A stretch of DNA of 21,361 bases from a virus: IMG/VR virus record IMGVR_UViG_3300048597_000187, positions 1 to 21,361 of that record; one strand, 5' to 3'. This document shows positions 1 through 7,485 of this stretch, piece by piece. The translations under genes were made by a program, and so were the position numbers. Numbering within the stretch: the first letter of the stretch is position 1; the number at the start of each line of letters is the position of its first letter. Under the pieces are notes generated by a model. That model saw only the letters and a program-made list of their open reading frames with translations. It searched no databases and was not told the origin of the DNA.

Positions 1-204
1 GGCGGCGCTCCTGATATCGCCCTTGAGGCTTCACCGGAAGCCCCGCGCCGAAACCTTCATCGAACGAAGGGGGATTCCCAAGGCGCGCCGAATAGACCAG
101 AATCGCAGCCAGGGCGCGGGGGTCGGGCGCGGGACGGATGGGCGGGGGTGCGGGATGAGCATGGAAGACGATCCTGTCGCGCCTGTCGAGGCGCGGGGCT
201 ATGA
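1..204 (+). CDS. Possible 3' end of an upstream gene (partial)
   Basis: Frame 1 is open from the left edge to a TGA at 202-204 and would encode about 67 residues, overlapping the terminase start by 50 bases. The first 35 or so residues look like an acidic and basic, Gly/Pro/Ser-containing tail such as ends many small terminase subunits. A small terminase subunit would be expected just before the large one. No motif is visible, and the terminase frame (frame 2) is also open to the left edge, so the frame choice is uncertain. It may be a chance open frame in GC-rich DNA. Confidence 0.25.
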   Translation, partial: GGAPDIALEASPEAPRRNLHRTKGDSQGAPNRPESQPGRGGRARDGWAGVRDEHGRRSCRACRGAGL

Positions 205-1714
205 GATCGCCGGCGAGGGCAGCTTCGAGATTTCAAGTTTCGACGCGCAAGGGCCGGTTGGCCGGAAGTTCCTCGCCGACCGCACCACTCCCTTCCGCGC
301 GCTGATGGGGCCATGGGGCAGCGGCAAGACGAACCTCGTGTTCATGGACCTGCACACCTGGGCGGTGGAGATGCCGCTATGCCGCATCGACGGGCGCTAT
401 GTGCGCCCCTTCAAGGGCACCACCTGCCGCGACACCTACCGCAACCTCAAGGCCACCCTGCAAAGCTGGCATGGCTGGTATCCGGCCAACGAAGGCGAGT
501 TCACCGGCGGCGTGGACCGTCCGGCCATGCACAAGCTGGAGTTCGCCCTCCCGGATGGCAGCATCCTCCAGCTCCAGCATGAGTTCATCGCCATCGGCGA
601 CCAGTCGGTCGAGATGGCGTTGCTGGGCTATGAGGGCAACTGGTTCAACATGGAGGAGTGGACCACGCTGTCGCCTGATCTGGCCACATATGCGTGGGGC
701 CGGCTTGGCCGCTATCCAAGGCCGGACCTGCTGGTCAACCCCGCTGACCGCTTCAAGCGACCGCGCCGCATGGTCGCGAGCTACAACGCGCCGGAGGAGG
801 GCCATCACGTCTATGATTATTTCGAGGTCAATCCGAAGCCTGACTTCGCCAAGCTCTACAAGCAGCCTTCCGGCCTCTCGCCCGACGCCGAGAACCTGAA
901 CAATCTGCCGCCGAACTACTATGCGGATCAGGTCGCCGCGAACGACAAATGGTGGACCCGGCGCTTCGTCGAGAACAAATACGGGTTCAGCCGCGCCGGC
1001 CAGCCGGTCTTCGCCGCCGAATACGATGATGACCTGCATTGCGCGCGGGATGCGCCGAAGGTGCATGACCTGCCGATCCGGATCGGCATCGACGGCGGCA
1101 TGGGCCTGCACCCGGCCATGGTCATCTACCAGTGGACGCCGGATGGCCAGTTCATCGCGCACAAGGAGGTCTATCTCGGGCGCTGCGGCCCCCAGCGCTT
1201 CGCCGATGCGGCGCGCGCCGCCATCGAGCAGGAGTTCCCGCGCCTGCGCATCGAGGCGGGCCATATCGATCCTTCCGCCCTGTTCGGCCTTGACAAGGAG
1301 AGCGGCGAGACCGGCTTCGTCGACATCCTGTCGCGGGCGCTGGGCTGCGCCATCGTCGGAACCGACACCAACGAAATCTCCACCCGGCTCGCCGCGATCT
1401 CGTCGCAACTGATGCTGCGCACGGTCGCCGGCCCGGCGCTGGTCATCTCGCCGCGCTGCACATGGCTGAGGCGCGGCTTCAACAACCAGTATCGCTACCG
1501 GAAGGACCAGCAGGGCCAGCTCACCGGCGAACTGAAACCGGACAAGACGGAGGCCTCGCACCTCATGGACGCCCTTCAATACGGGCTGCTCGGTTCCCTT
1601 GGATCGGCCGGAATCATCCGCCTGACGCGCCCGCGCGCCTCGGCCACCGGCGCATGGGGAGAACGACGTCAGCCTGCGGCCATCAAGACCGACTTCGACG
1701 TGTGGCAATCATGA
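155..1714 (+). CDS. terL: Terminase large subunit (packaging ATPase/nuclease)
   Basis: This is the DNA-packaging motor: the N-terminal ATPase drives DNA through the portal and the C-terminal RNase H-like nuclease cuts the concatemer. With the ATG at 155 the protein has 519 residues. A Walker A motif GPWGSGKT is at residues 52-59, and a probable Walker B/catalytic Glu is in WFNMEEW at 163-169. The nuclease domain begins with RIGIDGG (Asp313), followed by HIDPSAL (Asp372) and TEASHLMDALQYG (Asp472), the usual spacing of the acidic residues. The frame is open to the left edge with a TTG at 23, but the stretch before 155 is Arg/Gly-rich and unlike a terminase N-terminus, so ATG 155 or 161 is preferred. 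The end overlaps the next gene by ATGA. Unlike T7, where this gene is last, here it opens the late operon. Confidence 0.95.
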   Translation: MSMEDDPVAPVEARGYEIAGEGSFEISSFDAQGPVGRKFLADRTTPFRALMGPWGSGKTNLVFMDLHTWAVEMPLCRIDGRYVRPFKGTTCRDTYRNLKATLQSWHGWYPANEGEFTGGVDRPAMHKLEFALPDGSILQLQHEFIAIGDQSVEMALLGYEGNWFNMEEWTTLSPDLATYAWGRLGRYPRPDLLVNPADRFKRPRRMVASYNAPEEGHHVYDYFEVNPKPDFAKLYKQPSGLSPDAENLNNLPPNYYADQVAANDKWWTRRFVENKYGFSRAGQPVFAAEYDDDLHCARDAPKVHDLPIRIGIDGGMGLHPAMVIYQWTPDGQFIAHKEVYLGRCGPQRFADAARAAIEQEFPRLRIEAGHIDPSALFGLDKESGETGFVDILSRALGCAIVGTDTNEISTRLAAISSQLMLRTVAGPALVISPRCTWLRRGFNNQYRYRKDQQGQLTGELKPDKTEASHLMDALQYGLLGSLGSAGIIRLTRPRASATGAWGERRQPAAIKTDFDVWQS

Positions 1715-2232
1715 GCGGGTTCGCGTGGCAGGTGGGGGAGATTGACGCGAGCGAGGCCGTCGCCTTCTTCGAGGACCATTGCGCAGCCGCGCCGCAGGAT
1801 GTCGCGCTCGCCGTCACGCAATTGGTCGGCGCGACCGTCACCGGCTGCCTGAAATCCGGCGGCGTGGTCTATGCCGTGTGCGGCGTCACGCAGACCAGCG
1901 CGGGCTTCGAGTTCTGGCAGTGGCTGGCCCCCGCCGACCGCTTCACCCCTCGCATGGTGCGGGCGCTGGTCGTCACGGCGCGCGCATGGCTGCCCCGCCT
2001 CGCCGCCCGTGCCCTGCCACGCCATCTGGTGATCCACACGCGGTCGGTGGCCGGCGAGCGCTTGCTGCGCGTCGCGGGTCGCTTCGCCGTGAAAGACTGC
2101 CCGTCATTCGGTCCTCAGGGCCTCGTGACGCGGTGGATCATTCGGCATGAGCATCTTCAAGAAGTGGATCAGGAACCTCATTCCGGGCCAGATCAGCGAG
2201 AACAAGCAGATCGCGGCCACGGCGGTCGTTGA
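1711..2232 (+). CDS. Small phage protein, possibly GNAT-like
   Basis: The ATG at 1711 overlaps the terminase stop by ATGA, giving 173 residues. Strand-like stretches at residues 50-70 (GGVVYAVCGV then FEFWQWLAP), a helix rich in Arg/Ala at 80-100 and LRVAGRF at 119-125 recall the compact acetyltransferase-like folds found near packaging and core genes of T7-type phages. No clear acetyl-CoA loop is visible, so the assignment is an inference. The last 28 residues or so lie in an 86-base overlap with the next gene and are of low complexity, so the natural C-terminus may effectively be near residue 146. Position between terminase and portal suggests a role in packaging or head completion. A longer reading from 1462 is rejected because it lies inside the terminase. 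Confidence 0.6.
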   Translation: MSGFAWQVGEIDASEAVAFFEDHCAAAPQDVALAVTQLVGATVTGCLKSGGVVYAVCGVTQTSAGFEFWQWLAPADRFTPRMVRALVVTARAWLPRLAARALPRHLVIHTRSVAGERLLRVAGRFAVKDCPSFGPQGLVTRWIIRHEHLQEVDQEPHSGPDQREQADRGHGGR

Positions 2233-2473
2233 ACAGGCGGCGGTCGCCGCCAGCGAGGCGGCGGCGAGCGCCAACGCCTCCGCCGCCATCCCGGTGCTCA
2301 AAAGCAACGAGGACGCCGCCGCCCAGATCGCGGCTGACCGCGCCAAGGAACAGCAGCGTCAGGCGCAGGAGGACGAAAGGCTGGCTGCGCTGGCGCGTGT
2401 CCGCGACCGTGGCAGGCGACGGGGAATGACCGGGTTCATCTCCGACATTCCGATGCCGGGCCTGCTCGGATGA
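2147..2473 (+). CDS. Small Ala-rich phage protein of unknown function
   Basis: The 108-residue protein has a basic, amphipathic start (MSIFKKWIRNLIPGQ), then a long Ala/Glu/Gln-rich helical stretch at about 20-90 that could form a coiled coil, then a short Gly-rich tail ending in MPGLLG. Similar small proteins with an N-terminal helix and a terminal G-L-L-G tail sit before the portal gene of several podoviruses, but I cannot name a family. It overlaps the preceding gene by 86 bases and the portal start by ATGA (2470-2473), so it is probably translated by coupling. It may be a minor head or packaging accessory protein. Confidence 0.7.
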   Translation: MSIFKKWIRNLIPGQISENKQIAATAVVEQAAVAASEAAASANASAAIPVLKSNEDAAAQIAADRAKEQQRQAQEDERLAALARVRDRGRRRGMTGFISDIPMPGLLG

Positions 2474-4044
2474 AGCGCAGCGCCCTGACGCTGGATGATG
2501 TCCGGCTTGTGTCCGAAGACGCATGGCGCGAACGCCGGCTCTGGGACGGCGTGCTGGACGAAGTGCACAGCTATGTGCTGCCGTTCCGCCGCAGCGCCAG
2601 CCTTGGGGCGCCGGGCCGCAACGAACTCTACGACTCGACCGCCATCCACAGCGCGCTGCGCTGCGCAGGCCGCATCCAGCAGGATCTGTTCCCGCCCGGC
2701 ATGAACTTCTACGAGTTGCTTTCCGGCCCGCTGGTCACGGACGAGCGCGACAAGCAGCAGCTGAACGCCATGCTCCAAGGCGTCGGCGCAATCGCCGGCG
2801 CGGTGTTCCGCGACCCGACATGGGACACCTCCGTCTCGGAGGCCTGCCTCGACATTCTTGGCGGCACGTCCGCCCAGCTGGTGCTCGATGGCGATGACCG
2901 CCGCATGGCCGGTTTCAAGACCGTGCCGATCCAGGAGATCGCGCTGGCCGAAGGCCCATGGGGCGAGGTCGAGTTCGTCTCCTGGAAGCGCAAATGGCAG
3001 GCGCGCCATCTGCCGCGTCTGTTCAGGGGTGGTTCGTTCCCGGCCAGCGTCGTCACCATGATCGAGAAAAGCCCATCCCAGGCCATCGAAATCATGCAGG
3101 ACACGATCTACGATCCGTCCATCGACCGCTGGCTTTTTGTCGCCTACCTAGCGCAGGAAAAGCACGAGATCAGCCGGCGTCTCTACCGCAAGAAGCGCTG
3201 GATCACGCCGCGATTCTTCAAGCTGCCGGGCGAGACCATGGGCCGTGGTCCCGCCATGCTGGCGCTGCCCAACGCCAAGACCCTGAACCGCACCATGGAG
3301 CTGGTGCTGAAATCCGCCGCGCTTGGGCTGTTCGGCGTCTATCTCTACCAGGACGACAATGTGTTCGATCCGACCCGCGCGGTCATGAAGCCGGGCGCGC
3401 TGTGGAAGGTGAGCCGCACGGGCGGCATGAACGGCGCGCCGATCACGCCACTGGAGGTGGGGCGCAATTTCGACATCTCCAACATCGTCCTGTCCGACCA
3501 GCGCGAACAGGTGCGCGTCGCCCTGTTCGACGAACCGCTGCCGGACCTCAAGGACAGCGTGCGGTCGCCCTCGGAGATCATGGAGCGGCTGCGCCGCAAC
3601 TATCGCGACTTCGCCGGGGCGACCGGGCGGCTCACCATCGAATGGGTCAAGCCCGCCGTCGAGGCCGTCATCGACGTGCTCGAGGAGAAGGGCGCGCTGC
3701 CCACAAGGCTGAACATCGACCAGATGATGGCCCAGATCACCGTGACCAGCCGGCTGGGGCGGGCGCAGGCGCTGGATGACGTGCAGAAGCTTGTCGAGGG
3801 CGCGCAGATCGCCGCGACGCTCGGCGGCGACCAGGCCATGCAGCTCTACGCCAAGATCGAGACCATCCTGCCGGACGTGCTGCGCAAGCTCGGCTGGAAT
3901 GAGAGCTACATCCGCCCGCTGGATGAACGTCAGGCCGCGCAGGCGCGCGACCAGCAGATGCAGCAGGCGCAGATGGCCATCGACATGATGTCGAAGCTGC
4001 CACAGCCCGGCCCCGCCGCGCCGCCCCTCAGGCTGGCGGCTTAA
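2470..4044 (+). CDS. Portal / head-to-tail connector (T7 gp8 type)
   Basis: The portal forms the dodecameric ring at the capsid vertex through which DNA is packaged and ejected and on which the tail is built. The 524 residues match the T7 gp8-like connector family in length. Landmarks are an N-terminal helix with VHSYVLPFR at 32-40, RIQQDLFPPGMNFYEL at 68-83, and the strong signature GRGPAMLALPNAKTLN at 258-273, followed by the wing/stem helices. A Gln/Met-rich helix (about 480-510) and a Pro-rich tail close the protein, as in other connectors. It starts in the ATGA overlap with the small upstream protein and ends three bases before the next start codon. Confidence 0.95.
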   Translation: MKRSALTLDDVRLVSEDAWRERRLWDGVLDEVHSYVLPFRRSASLGAPGRNELYDSTAIHSALRCAGRIQQDLFPPGMNFYELLSGPLVTDERDKQQLNAMLQGVGAIAGAVFRDPTWDTSVSEACLDILGGTSAQLVLDGDDRRMAGFKTVPIQEIALAEGPWGEVEFVSWKRKWQARHLPRLFRGGSFPASVVTMIEKSPSQAIEIMQDTIYDPSIDRWLFVAYLAQEKHEISRRLYRKKRWITPRFFKLPGETMGRGPAMLALPNAKTLNRTMELVLKSAALGLFGVYLYQDDNVFDPTRAVMKPGALWKVSRTGGMNGAPITPLEVGRNFDISNIVLSDQREQVRVALFDEPLPDLKDSVRSPSEIMERLRRNYRDFAGATGRLTIEWVKPAVEAVIDVLEEKGALPTRLNIDQMMAQITVTSRLGRAQALDDVQKLVEGAQIAATLGGDQAMQLYAKIETILPDVLRKLGWNESYIRPLDERQAAQARDQQMQQAQMAIDMMSKLPQPGPAAPPLRLAA

Positions 4045-4047
4045 GCC

Positions 4048-4449
4048 ATGGGCGGCGGGCCGGACCTCGAAAGCATCATCGACGCGGCGCGCGAGGGCGA
4101 GTGGAGCGCCTTCGACCGTGTGGACGGGGCCTTGCGCAAGCTCACGGAAGATCAGCGGCGCGAGCGCGAGACGCTGGCCCGCATGGTCGCGTCGGTGCTG
4201 GCGACGCCCGCCGGCGAGCATGTGATGCGCTGGCTGGTCAACACCTATGTGCTGCGCACCGCCTACCATCCCGATCTTGGCAATGACCTCAACAGCGTCG
4301 CCATGAACGGCATCTGGAATTCGGCGCAGGCCGAACTGGTCAAGCAGTTGCTCGGCCTCGCCACCCAGGGCGGCGGCTGGCTCAAACCGGAGGGACGGAA
4401 CGATGTTGCGAAGCTGGATGATGCGGGGCCTGATCCTCAGGTCGCCTGA
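4048..4449 (+). CDS. Small phage protein, possibly Bbp19-like
   Basis: The 133-residue protein has a helical core with TPAGEHVMRWLVNTYV at about 53-68, then an aromatic/acidic turn and NSVAMNGIWNSAQAELV at about 82-98. The pattern of a helix ending in a Leu-rich segment and a G-x-W/R-x(4)-E region resembles the Bbp19-like family found between portal and scaffold genes of BPP-1-type podoviruses. The match is by eye only. It starts three bases after the portal stop and its last 47 bases overlap the scaffold gene. A virion or assembly accessory role is inferred from position. Confidence 0.7.
   Translation: MGGGPDLESIIDAAREGEWSAFDRVDGALRKLTEDQRRERETLARMVASVLATPAGEHVMRWLVNTYVLRTAYHPDLGNDLNSVAMNGIWNSAQAELVKQLLGLATQGGGWLKPEGRNDVAKLDDAGPDPQVA
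4389..4395 (+). promoter_or_regulatory. Strong ribosome binding site deciding the scaffold start
   Basis: GGAGGGA lies seven bases before the ATG at 4403, inside the 3' end of the preceding gene. It supports ATG 4403 over the GTG at 4454, which would avoid the overlap but has no comparable site. Confidence 0.6.
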
Positions 4450-5308
4450 CGGCGTGGCGGGCGGCGGTGCCGCAGTCGCGGGTTTTGACGGCGGCGGCGA
4501 CGCGGACGGAAAGGGAGCGGGCGGACAGGCTGCGGGCGCAGCCGCTGCGGGCCAGCCGGGCGGGCAGGCTGCGGGCGAAGCCGGTTCATCCGGCGACACG
4601 CGGCCCTATCGCCCCGATGGCCTGCCGGACCACTTCGCCGGCGGCAATGACCGGGAGACCATCGACAAGCTCCATGGCGCGCTGACCGGGTTCCGCCAGC
4701 AGGCGGCGGAGCGCGGGGCCGTGCCCGCCGCACCCGACAAATACGAGATCAAGCTGGAAGGACCGCTGGCCGCAAGGCTGCCGAAGCTTGGCGCTGACCC
4801 GGCCATGAAGCCGCTGTTCGAGGCCTTTCTCGACGCCGGCGTGACCGACAAGCAGGCAGCCAAGATCGTGCCCGGTTTCCTCGACCGTCTGGAGAAGGCG
4901 GGGATGCTGGCGCAGCCGCTGGATATGCAGGCCGAAATGGCGAAGATCGACGCCAATCCGGCTGTGGCGCAGCAGAAGCTGGGGGCCAACAAGGCGTGGA
5001 TCGAGAACGCGACGAAGAACGGCGGCATCGACGCCGAGATGGCGGCGGACCTCGATCTGCTTCTCGTGACCGCCGCCGGCAACCGTGTCATCGACAGGCT
5101 GCGTCAGGCGGCGCAGGCCGGCGGCTATGTCGCAGCGCCGGGGGCCGGCGACCAGGGCGGGTTGGTCGTGCCGAAGACGATGGCCGAGGCGACGGCGCTG
5201 GCGGGCGATCCGCGCTACTCGACCCGCTCCGACAAATACGACGCGAAGTTCCGCGCAGATGCCGACCGCGCCATCGACGCCTTCAACGCCGCCAAAGCGG
5301 CCTCATAG
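4403..5308 (+). CDS. Capsid scaffolding protein
   Basis: Scaffolding protein guides assembly of the procapsid and is then removed. The 301-residue protein sits between portal and major capsid, as scaffolds do. It has a Gly/Ala-rich N-terminal region (about 18-65), then RPYRPDGLPDHFAGG near 67-81, a linker with APDKYEIKLEG at about 110-120, and a helical, charged remainder. The pattern 'P-D-G-LP-D-H…' followed by 'APDKYE' is typical of podovirus scaffolds. It has no cysteine and a high Ala content. A strong ribosome site supports ATG 4403, giving a 47-base overlap with the preceding gene; GTG 4454 is a weaker alternative. A 164-base leader separates it from the capsid gene. Confidence 0.85.
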   Translation: MLRSWMMRGLILRSPDGVAGGGAAVAGFDGGGDADGKGAGGQAAGAAAAGQPGGQAAGEAGSSGDTRPYRPDGLPDHFAGGNDRETIDKLHGALTGFRQQAAERGAVPAAPDKYEIKLEGPLAARLPKLGADPAMKPLFEAFLDAGVTDKQAAKIVPGFLDRLEKAGMLAQPLDMQAEMAKIDANPAVAQQKLGANKAWIENATKNGGIDAEMAADLDLLLVTAAGNRVIDRLRQAAQAGGYVAAPGAGDQGGLVVPKTMAEATALAGDPRYSTRSDKYDAKFRADADRAIDAFNAAKAAS

Positions 5309-5350
5309 TCACGCGGCGTCGCCTGTCGCGCGCCTCGGTTAGGTTCTCCC
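5309..5350 (+). repeat. Copy A of a 42-bp imperfect repeat before the capsid leader
   Basis: Starting directly after the scaffold stop, TCACGCGGCGTCGC… to GGTTAGGTTCTCCC aligns without gaps to 18065-18106, with about 30 of 42 bases identical by hand count. Both copies begin one or two bases after a stop codon and both contain GGTTA at the same place. It may be a phage promoter or an RNA-processing element. Confidence 0.45.
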
Positions 5351-5378
5351 TGCACGAGACGCGCGACCCGGCGCGAGG

Positions 5379-5415
5379 CTGGCTATCGGAGGGCTCAGCG
5401 CTCCGACCCGGCCAG
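5379..5415 (+). other. Stem-loop in the capsid leader
   Basis: CTGGC (5379-5383) can pair with GCCAG (5411-5415), and inside it CGGAG (5387-5391) pairs with CTCCG (5401-5405), with a short GC pair around a TCA loop. No U-tract follows. The 164-base gap 5309-5472 holds this hairpin, the repeat copy and the conserved leader element, and no gene. Confidence 0.4.
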
Positions 5416-5447
5416 ACGCCGGCCATCATCGGTTCGTCAGGCTGACA

Positions 5448-5459
5448 ACCCATCAACCG
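5448..5459 (+). repeat. Leader element ACCCATCAACCG, copy 1
   Basis: This 12-base sequence lies just upstream of the ribosome site and start codon of the major capsid gene. An exact second copy is at 6436-6447 before the next gene. The repeated position suggests a translation-related leader element or a duplicated leader. Confidence 0.5.
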
Positions 5460-5472
5460 AGACGAGGCAACC

Positions 5473-6387
5473 ATGCCCATCCAGACACCCGCTTGGTATG
5501 AGACCAAGTATTCCCCGCAGGTCATGCAGCTGTTCCAGGCGCAGGGCTACCGGCTCAAGAACACCGTCGCCGCCGGCGACCACACCGGCGGCGACAAGTT
5601 CCGCTTCCGGCTGGCCGGCAGGATGACCGCCAATGAGCGCGGCAACGGCAAATACACATTCAACAACGCCGGTCGCACCGCAATCGAAGTGGCGGCGAAG
5701 GACTATGACGCCGCCGAGAAGCTGGCGGAATCCGATCTCACCCGCATGGGGCCTAACGAGATCGACGCCGCAGCCTATGCCGGCGCGATGGCCTGCGGAC
5801 GCAAGGCCGACCAGATCATCATCCAGCAGGGCCTGCACGCCCTCTCGGACGGCGCGCTGGGGACCAACCTGATCGGCGCATTCGCGAATGACTTCACGCT
5901 CGCGATGGCGCTCCAGGTTCCGGAGAAGTTCGGCGACATGGATGTGCCTGATGACGGAAACCGCTTCTGCGCGATCCCGAACCGCTGGTGGACCATCCTC
6001 ATGGGCTATGAGGAGTTCTCCAGCGCCGACTACAATGGCCCGGACCTGCCCTTCGTGAAGGGCGGCAACGCCCGCTCGTGGAACGGCGTCAACTGGATGG
6101 CGATGTCGAACTTCCCGGAGCGCGGCTTCCTGCCGACCTCTGGCGCGGCCATCGGCGGCGGCGATGTGAGGGGCGTCGAGGCCTATGGCTACGCCTGGCA
6201 CAAGGACGCCATCGGCGTGGGCCTCATCGGCAATGGCGAGGTGCGCTCGCGCCTCAAGGAGATGCCGGACGAACCGACCGTGGTTTCGGTCAACACCTTC
6301 TCGATGGCGGCGGTCAACATCCAGAACGACGGCGTCATCCGCATCAAGGCCAAGACCGACAGCGCGATTCCGTCGCAAGCGGCGTGA
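5473..6387 (+). CDS. Major capsid protein
   Basis: This is the shell protein of the head, expected to have the HK97 fold. It has 304 residues and follows the scaffold gene. Recognisable features are an N-terminal MPIQTPAWYETKYSPQVMQ, a Gly/Asp-rich loop DHTGGDKFRFRLAG at about 36-49 as in an E-loop region, the helical spine near AYAGAMACGRKADQII (about 101-116), and a C-terminal beta-rich part with the GVIRIKAKTD ending common in this group of podovirus capsids. No protease gene is next to it and no N-terminal prodomain is evident, so cleavage is not expected. A GAGG motif precedes the ATG. Codon use is strongly biased, as expected of an abundant protein. Confidence 0.9.
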   Translation: MPIQTPAWYETKYSPQVMQLFQAQGYRLKNTVAAGDHTGGDKFRFRLAGRMTANERGNGKYTFNNAGRTAIEVAAKDYDAAEKLAESDLTRMGPNEIDAAAYAGAMACGRKADQIIIQQGLHALSDGALGTNLIGAFANDFTLAMALQVPEKFGDMDVPDDGNRFCAIPNRWWTILMGYEEFSSADYNGPDLPFVKGGNARSWNGVNWMAMSNFPERGFLPTSGAAIGGGDVRGVEAYGYAWHKDAIGVGLIGNGEVRSRLKEMPDEPTVVSVNTFSMAAVNIQNDGVIRIKAKTDSAIPSQAA

Positions 6388-6395
6388 ACATTTAG

Positions 6396-6420
6396 CACCC
6401 ACGCCTGCGCGGCGTGGGTG
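6396..6420 (+). terminator. Perfect 10-bp hairpin after the capsid gene
   Basis: CACCCACGCC (6396-6405) and GGCGTGGGTG (6411-6420) form a perfect 10-bp stem with a five-base TGCGC loop, nine bases after the capsid stop. It lacks a U-run, so it could be a leaky terminator, an RNA-processing site or a 3'-stabilising stem. T7 has its late terminator at the same place, after the capsid gene. Confidence 0.55.
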
Positions 6421-6435
6421 AACCTCTCCATCTGG

Positions 6436-6447
6436 ACCCATCAACCG
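6436..6447 (+). repeat. Leader element ACCCATCAACCG, copy 2
   Basis: An exact copy of the 12 bases in the capsid leader, ending 10 bases before the ATG at 6458 and running into the ribosome site GGAG (6447-6450). Confidence 0.5.
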
Positions 6448-6457
6448 GAGCGATCAC

Positions 6458-6742
6458 ATGCCTTTCACAGCAAACAGCTTGCACCGCAGCCGGTCGATCC
6501 CGACCGGTCTTGGCGCGGGCAATGTCAACACCATCGGCTTCTTCGATTACGCCAGCGCCGATGCGCAGGCCACCATCGCGGCGGCGGGCTATTTCAACGG
6601 CGCGCGCGAGCAGTTGACCACGGGTTCGGTCATCACGGCGGTCGGCACGGTGAACGCCACGCCGACCGTCGAATTCTACGTCGTCACGGCGGTGCCGGCG
6701 AGCGGCAACGTCACCGTGGGTGTCGAGGCTGGCACGGCCTGA
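6458..6742 (+). CDS. Small virion protein, probable capsid decoration or head protein
   Basis: The 94-residue protein follows the capsid gene with its own ribosome site. It starts MPFTANSLHRSRSIPTGLGAG, then has FFDYASADAQATIAAAGYFN (about 28-47), LTTGSVITAVG (about 53-63) and a beta-rich remainder. The pattern 'A-T-I-x-A-A-G-YFN…L-x-x-G-S-x-I' recurs in small phage proteins next to capsid genes that are proposed head fibre or decoration proteins. That role is inferred from pattern and position. It sits between two hairpins, which may give it an expression level different from the genes downstream. Confidence 0.75.
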   Translation: MPFTANSLHRSRSIPTGLGAGNVNTIGFFDYASADAQATIAAAGYFNGAREQLTTGSVITAVGTVNATPTVEFYVVTAVPASGNVTVGVEAGTA

Positions 6743-6790
6743 TCCTGAGCCACTGGCCCGGCTGCTGGGCGGCAAGCCGGGGCAGGTGTG

Positions 6791-6822
6791 GCGGCGCGAG
6801 GCCCTCTCTGGCTTCGCGCCGC
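6791..6822 (+). terminator. Strong 13-bp hairpin before the tail module
   Basis: GCGGCGCGAGGCC (6791-6803) and GGCTTCGCGCCGC (6810-6822) pair over 13 bp with one G-U pair and a six-base CTCTCT loop. No U-tract follows. It lies in the 103-base gap 6743-6845, which holds no gene, and separates the head genes from the tail genes. Confidence 0.55.
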
Positions 6823-6845
6823 CTGTCCATTGAAGGGCGTCGATC

Positions 6846-7484
6846 ATGGAACTGACCCACACACTGATCTGCCAGCGGGCGCTGACCGCCATCGGCGCGA
6901 GGCCCATCCGCGACATCAACGAGGACACGGAGCGCGCCCGCGCCTGCAAGCACGCCTATGACACCATGCTTGACGCGCTGCTCGATGCGCGGCGCTGGTC
7001 GTTCGCGTATCGGCTTTACCGCCTGAGCCAGATCAACGCGCCCGCACCTCCCGGCTGGCTCTATAGTTACCAGCTGCCCGCTGCCCGCATCGGCGCGCCG
7101 CGTGTCGTCTATGACCGGGCCGAACTTGACCGGCCCATCGACACCTATGAGCTGGCCGGCGGTTCGCTTCTCGCCAACGCGCCGCAGGTGTGGGCGCGCT
7201 GCCTCACGCGCCCGGAGCCTCGCGACTGGACAGGCGGCTTCGTGCAGCTTGCCGTCACCGCCATCGCCGCCGCTCTCGCCATGCCGGTGCGCCGCGCAGC
7301 CGGCCTCCAGGAGCGGTTGCTGGTCGAAGCCTTCGGCACCAACGCCAGCATGGGGCGCGGCGGGCTGTTCAAGCTGGCGGCGGACGCCGATTTCGCGGCT
7401 GAACCCGACAGCGACCTGCCCGCCGGGCGGGCGCTGCTGGGGCGCACCGCGCCAGCCGACGAACCGCCGAGCTACCGGTTCTGA
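6846..7484 (+). CDS. Tail tubular protein A / adaptor (T7 gp11 type)
   Basis: The adaptor ring joins the portal to the nozzle of the short tail. The 212-residue protein has the family layout: LTHTLICQRALTAIGARPI at 3-21, an acidic turn, an Ala/Arg helix with ACKHAYDTMLDALLDA at about 33-48, then RRWSFAYRLYRLSQ (about 49-62) and GWLYSYQLPAARI (about 70-82). These correspond to the N-terminal helix bundle and the W-S-F-A and Y-x-Y-x-LP signatures of gp11-like proteins. The C-terminal Pro-rich tail is variable in the family. Its stop is followed one base later by the start of the nozzle gene, so the two are likely made in a coupled way. Confidence 0.92.
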   Translation: MELTHTLICQRALTAIGARPIRDINEDTERARACKHAYDTMLDALLDARRWSFAYRLYRLSQINAPAPPGWLYSYQLPAARIGAPRVVYDRAELDRPIDTYELAGGSLLANAPQVWARCLTRPEPRDWTGGFVQLAVTAIAAALAMPVRRAAGLQERLLVEAFGTNASMGRGGLFKLAADADFAAEPDSDLPAGRALLGRTAPADEPPSYRF

Positions 7485-7485
7485 C

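Noticed and set aside
23-154. Terminase extension from a TTG at 23
   Set aside because: The added 44 residues are Arg/Gly-rich and unlike terminase N-termini; ATG 155 places the Walker A motif at the usual distance from the start.
377-4599. Long - strand frames opposite terminase, portal and scaffold (377-1708, 3148-4599)
   Set aside because: They mirror the codon bias of the + strand genes, with no motif or operon logic on the - strand.
7102-7485. N-terminal extension of the nozzle gene
   Set aside because: It lies wholly within the adaptor gene and the family N-terminus starts exactly at ATG 7486.
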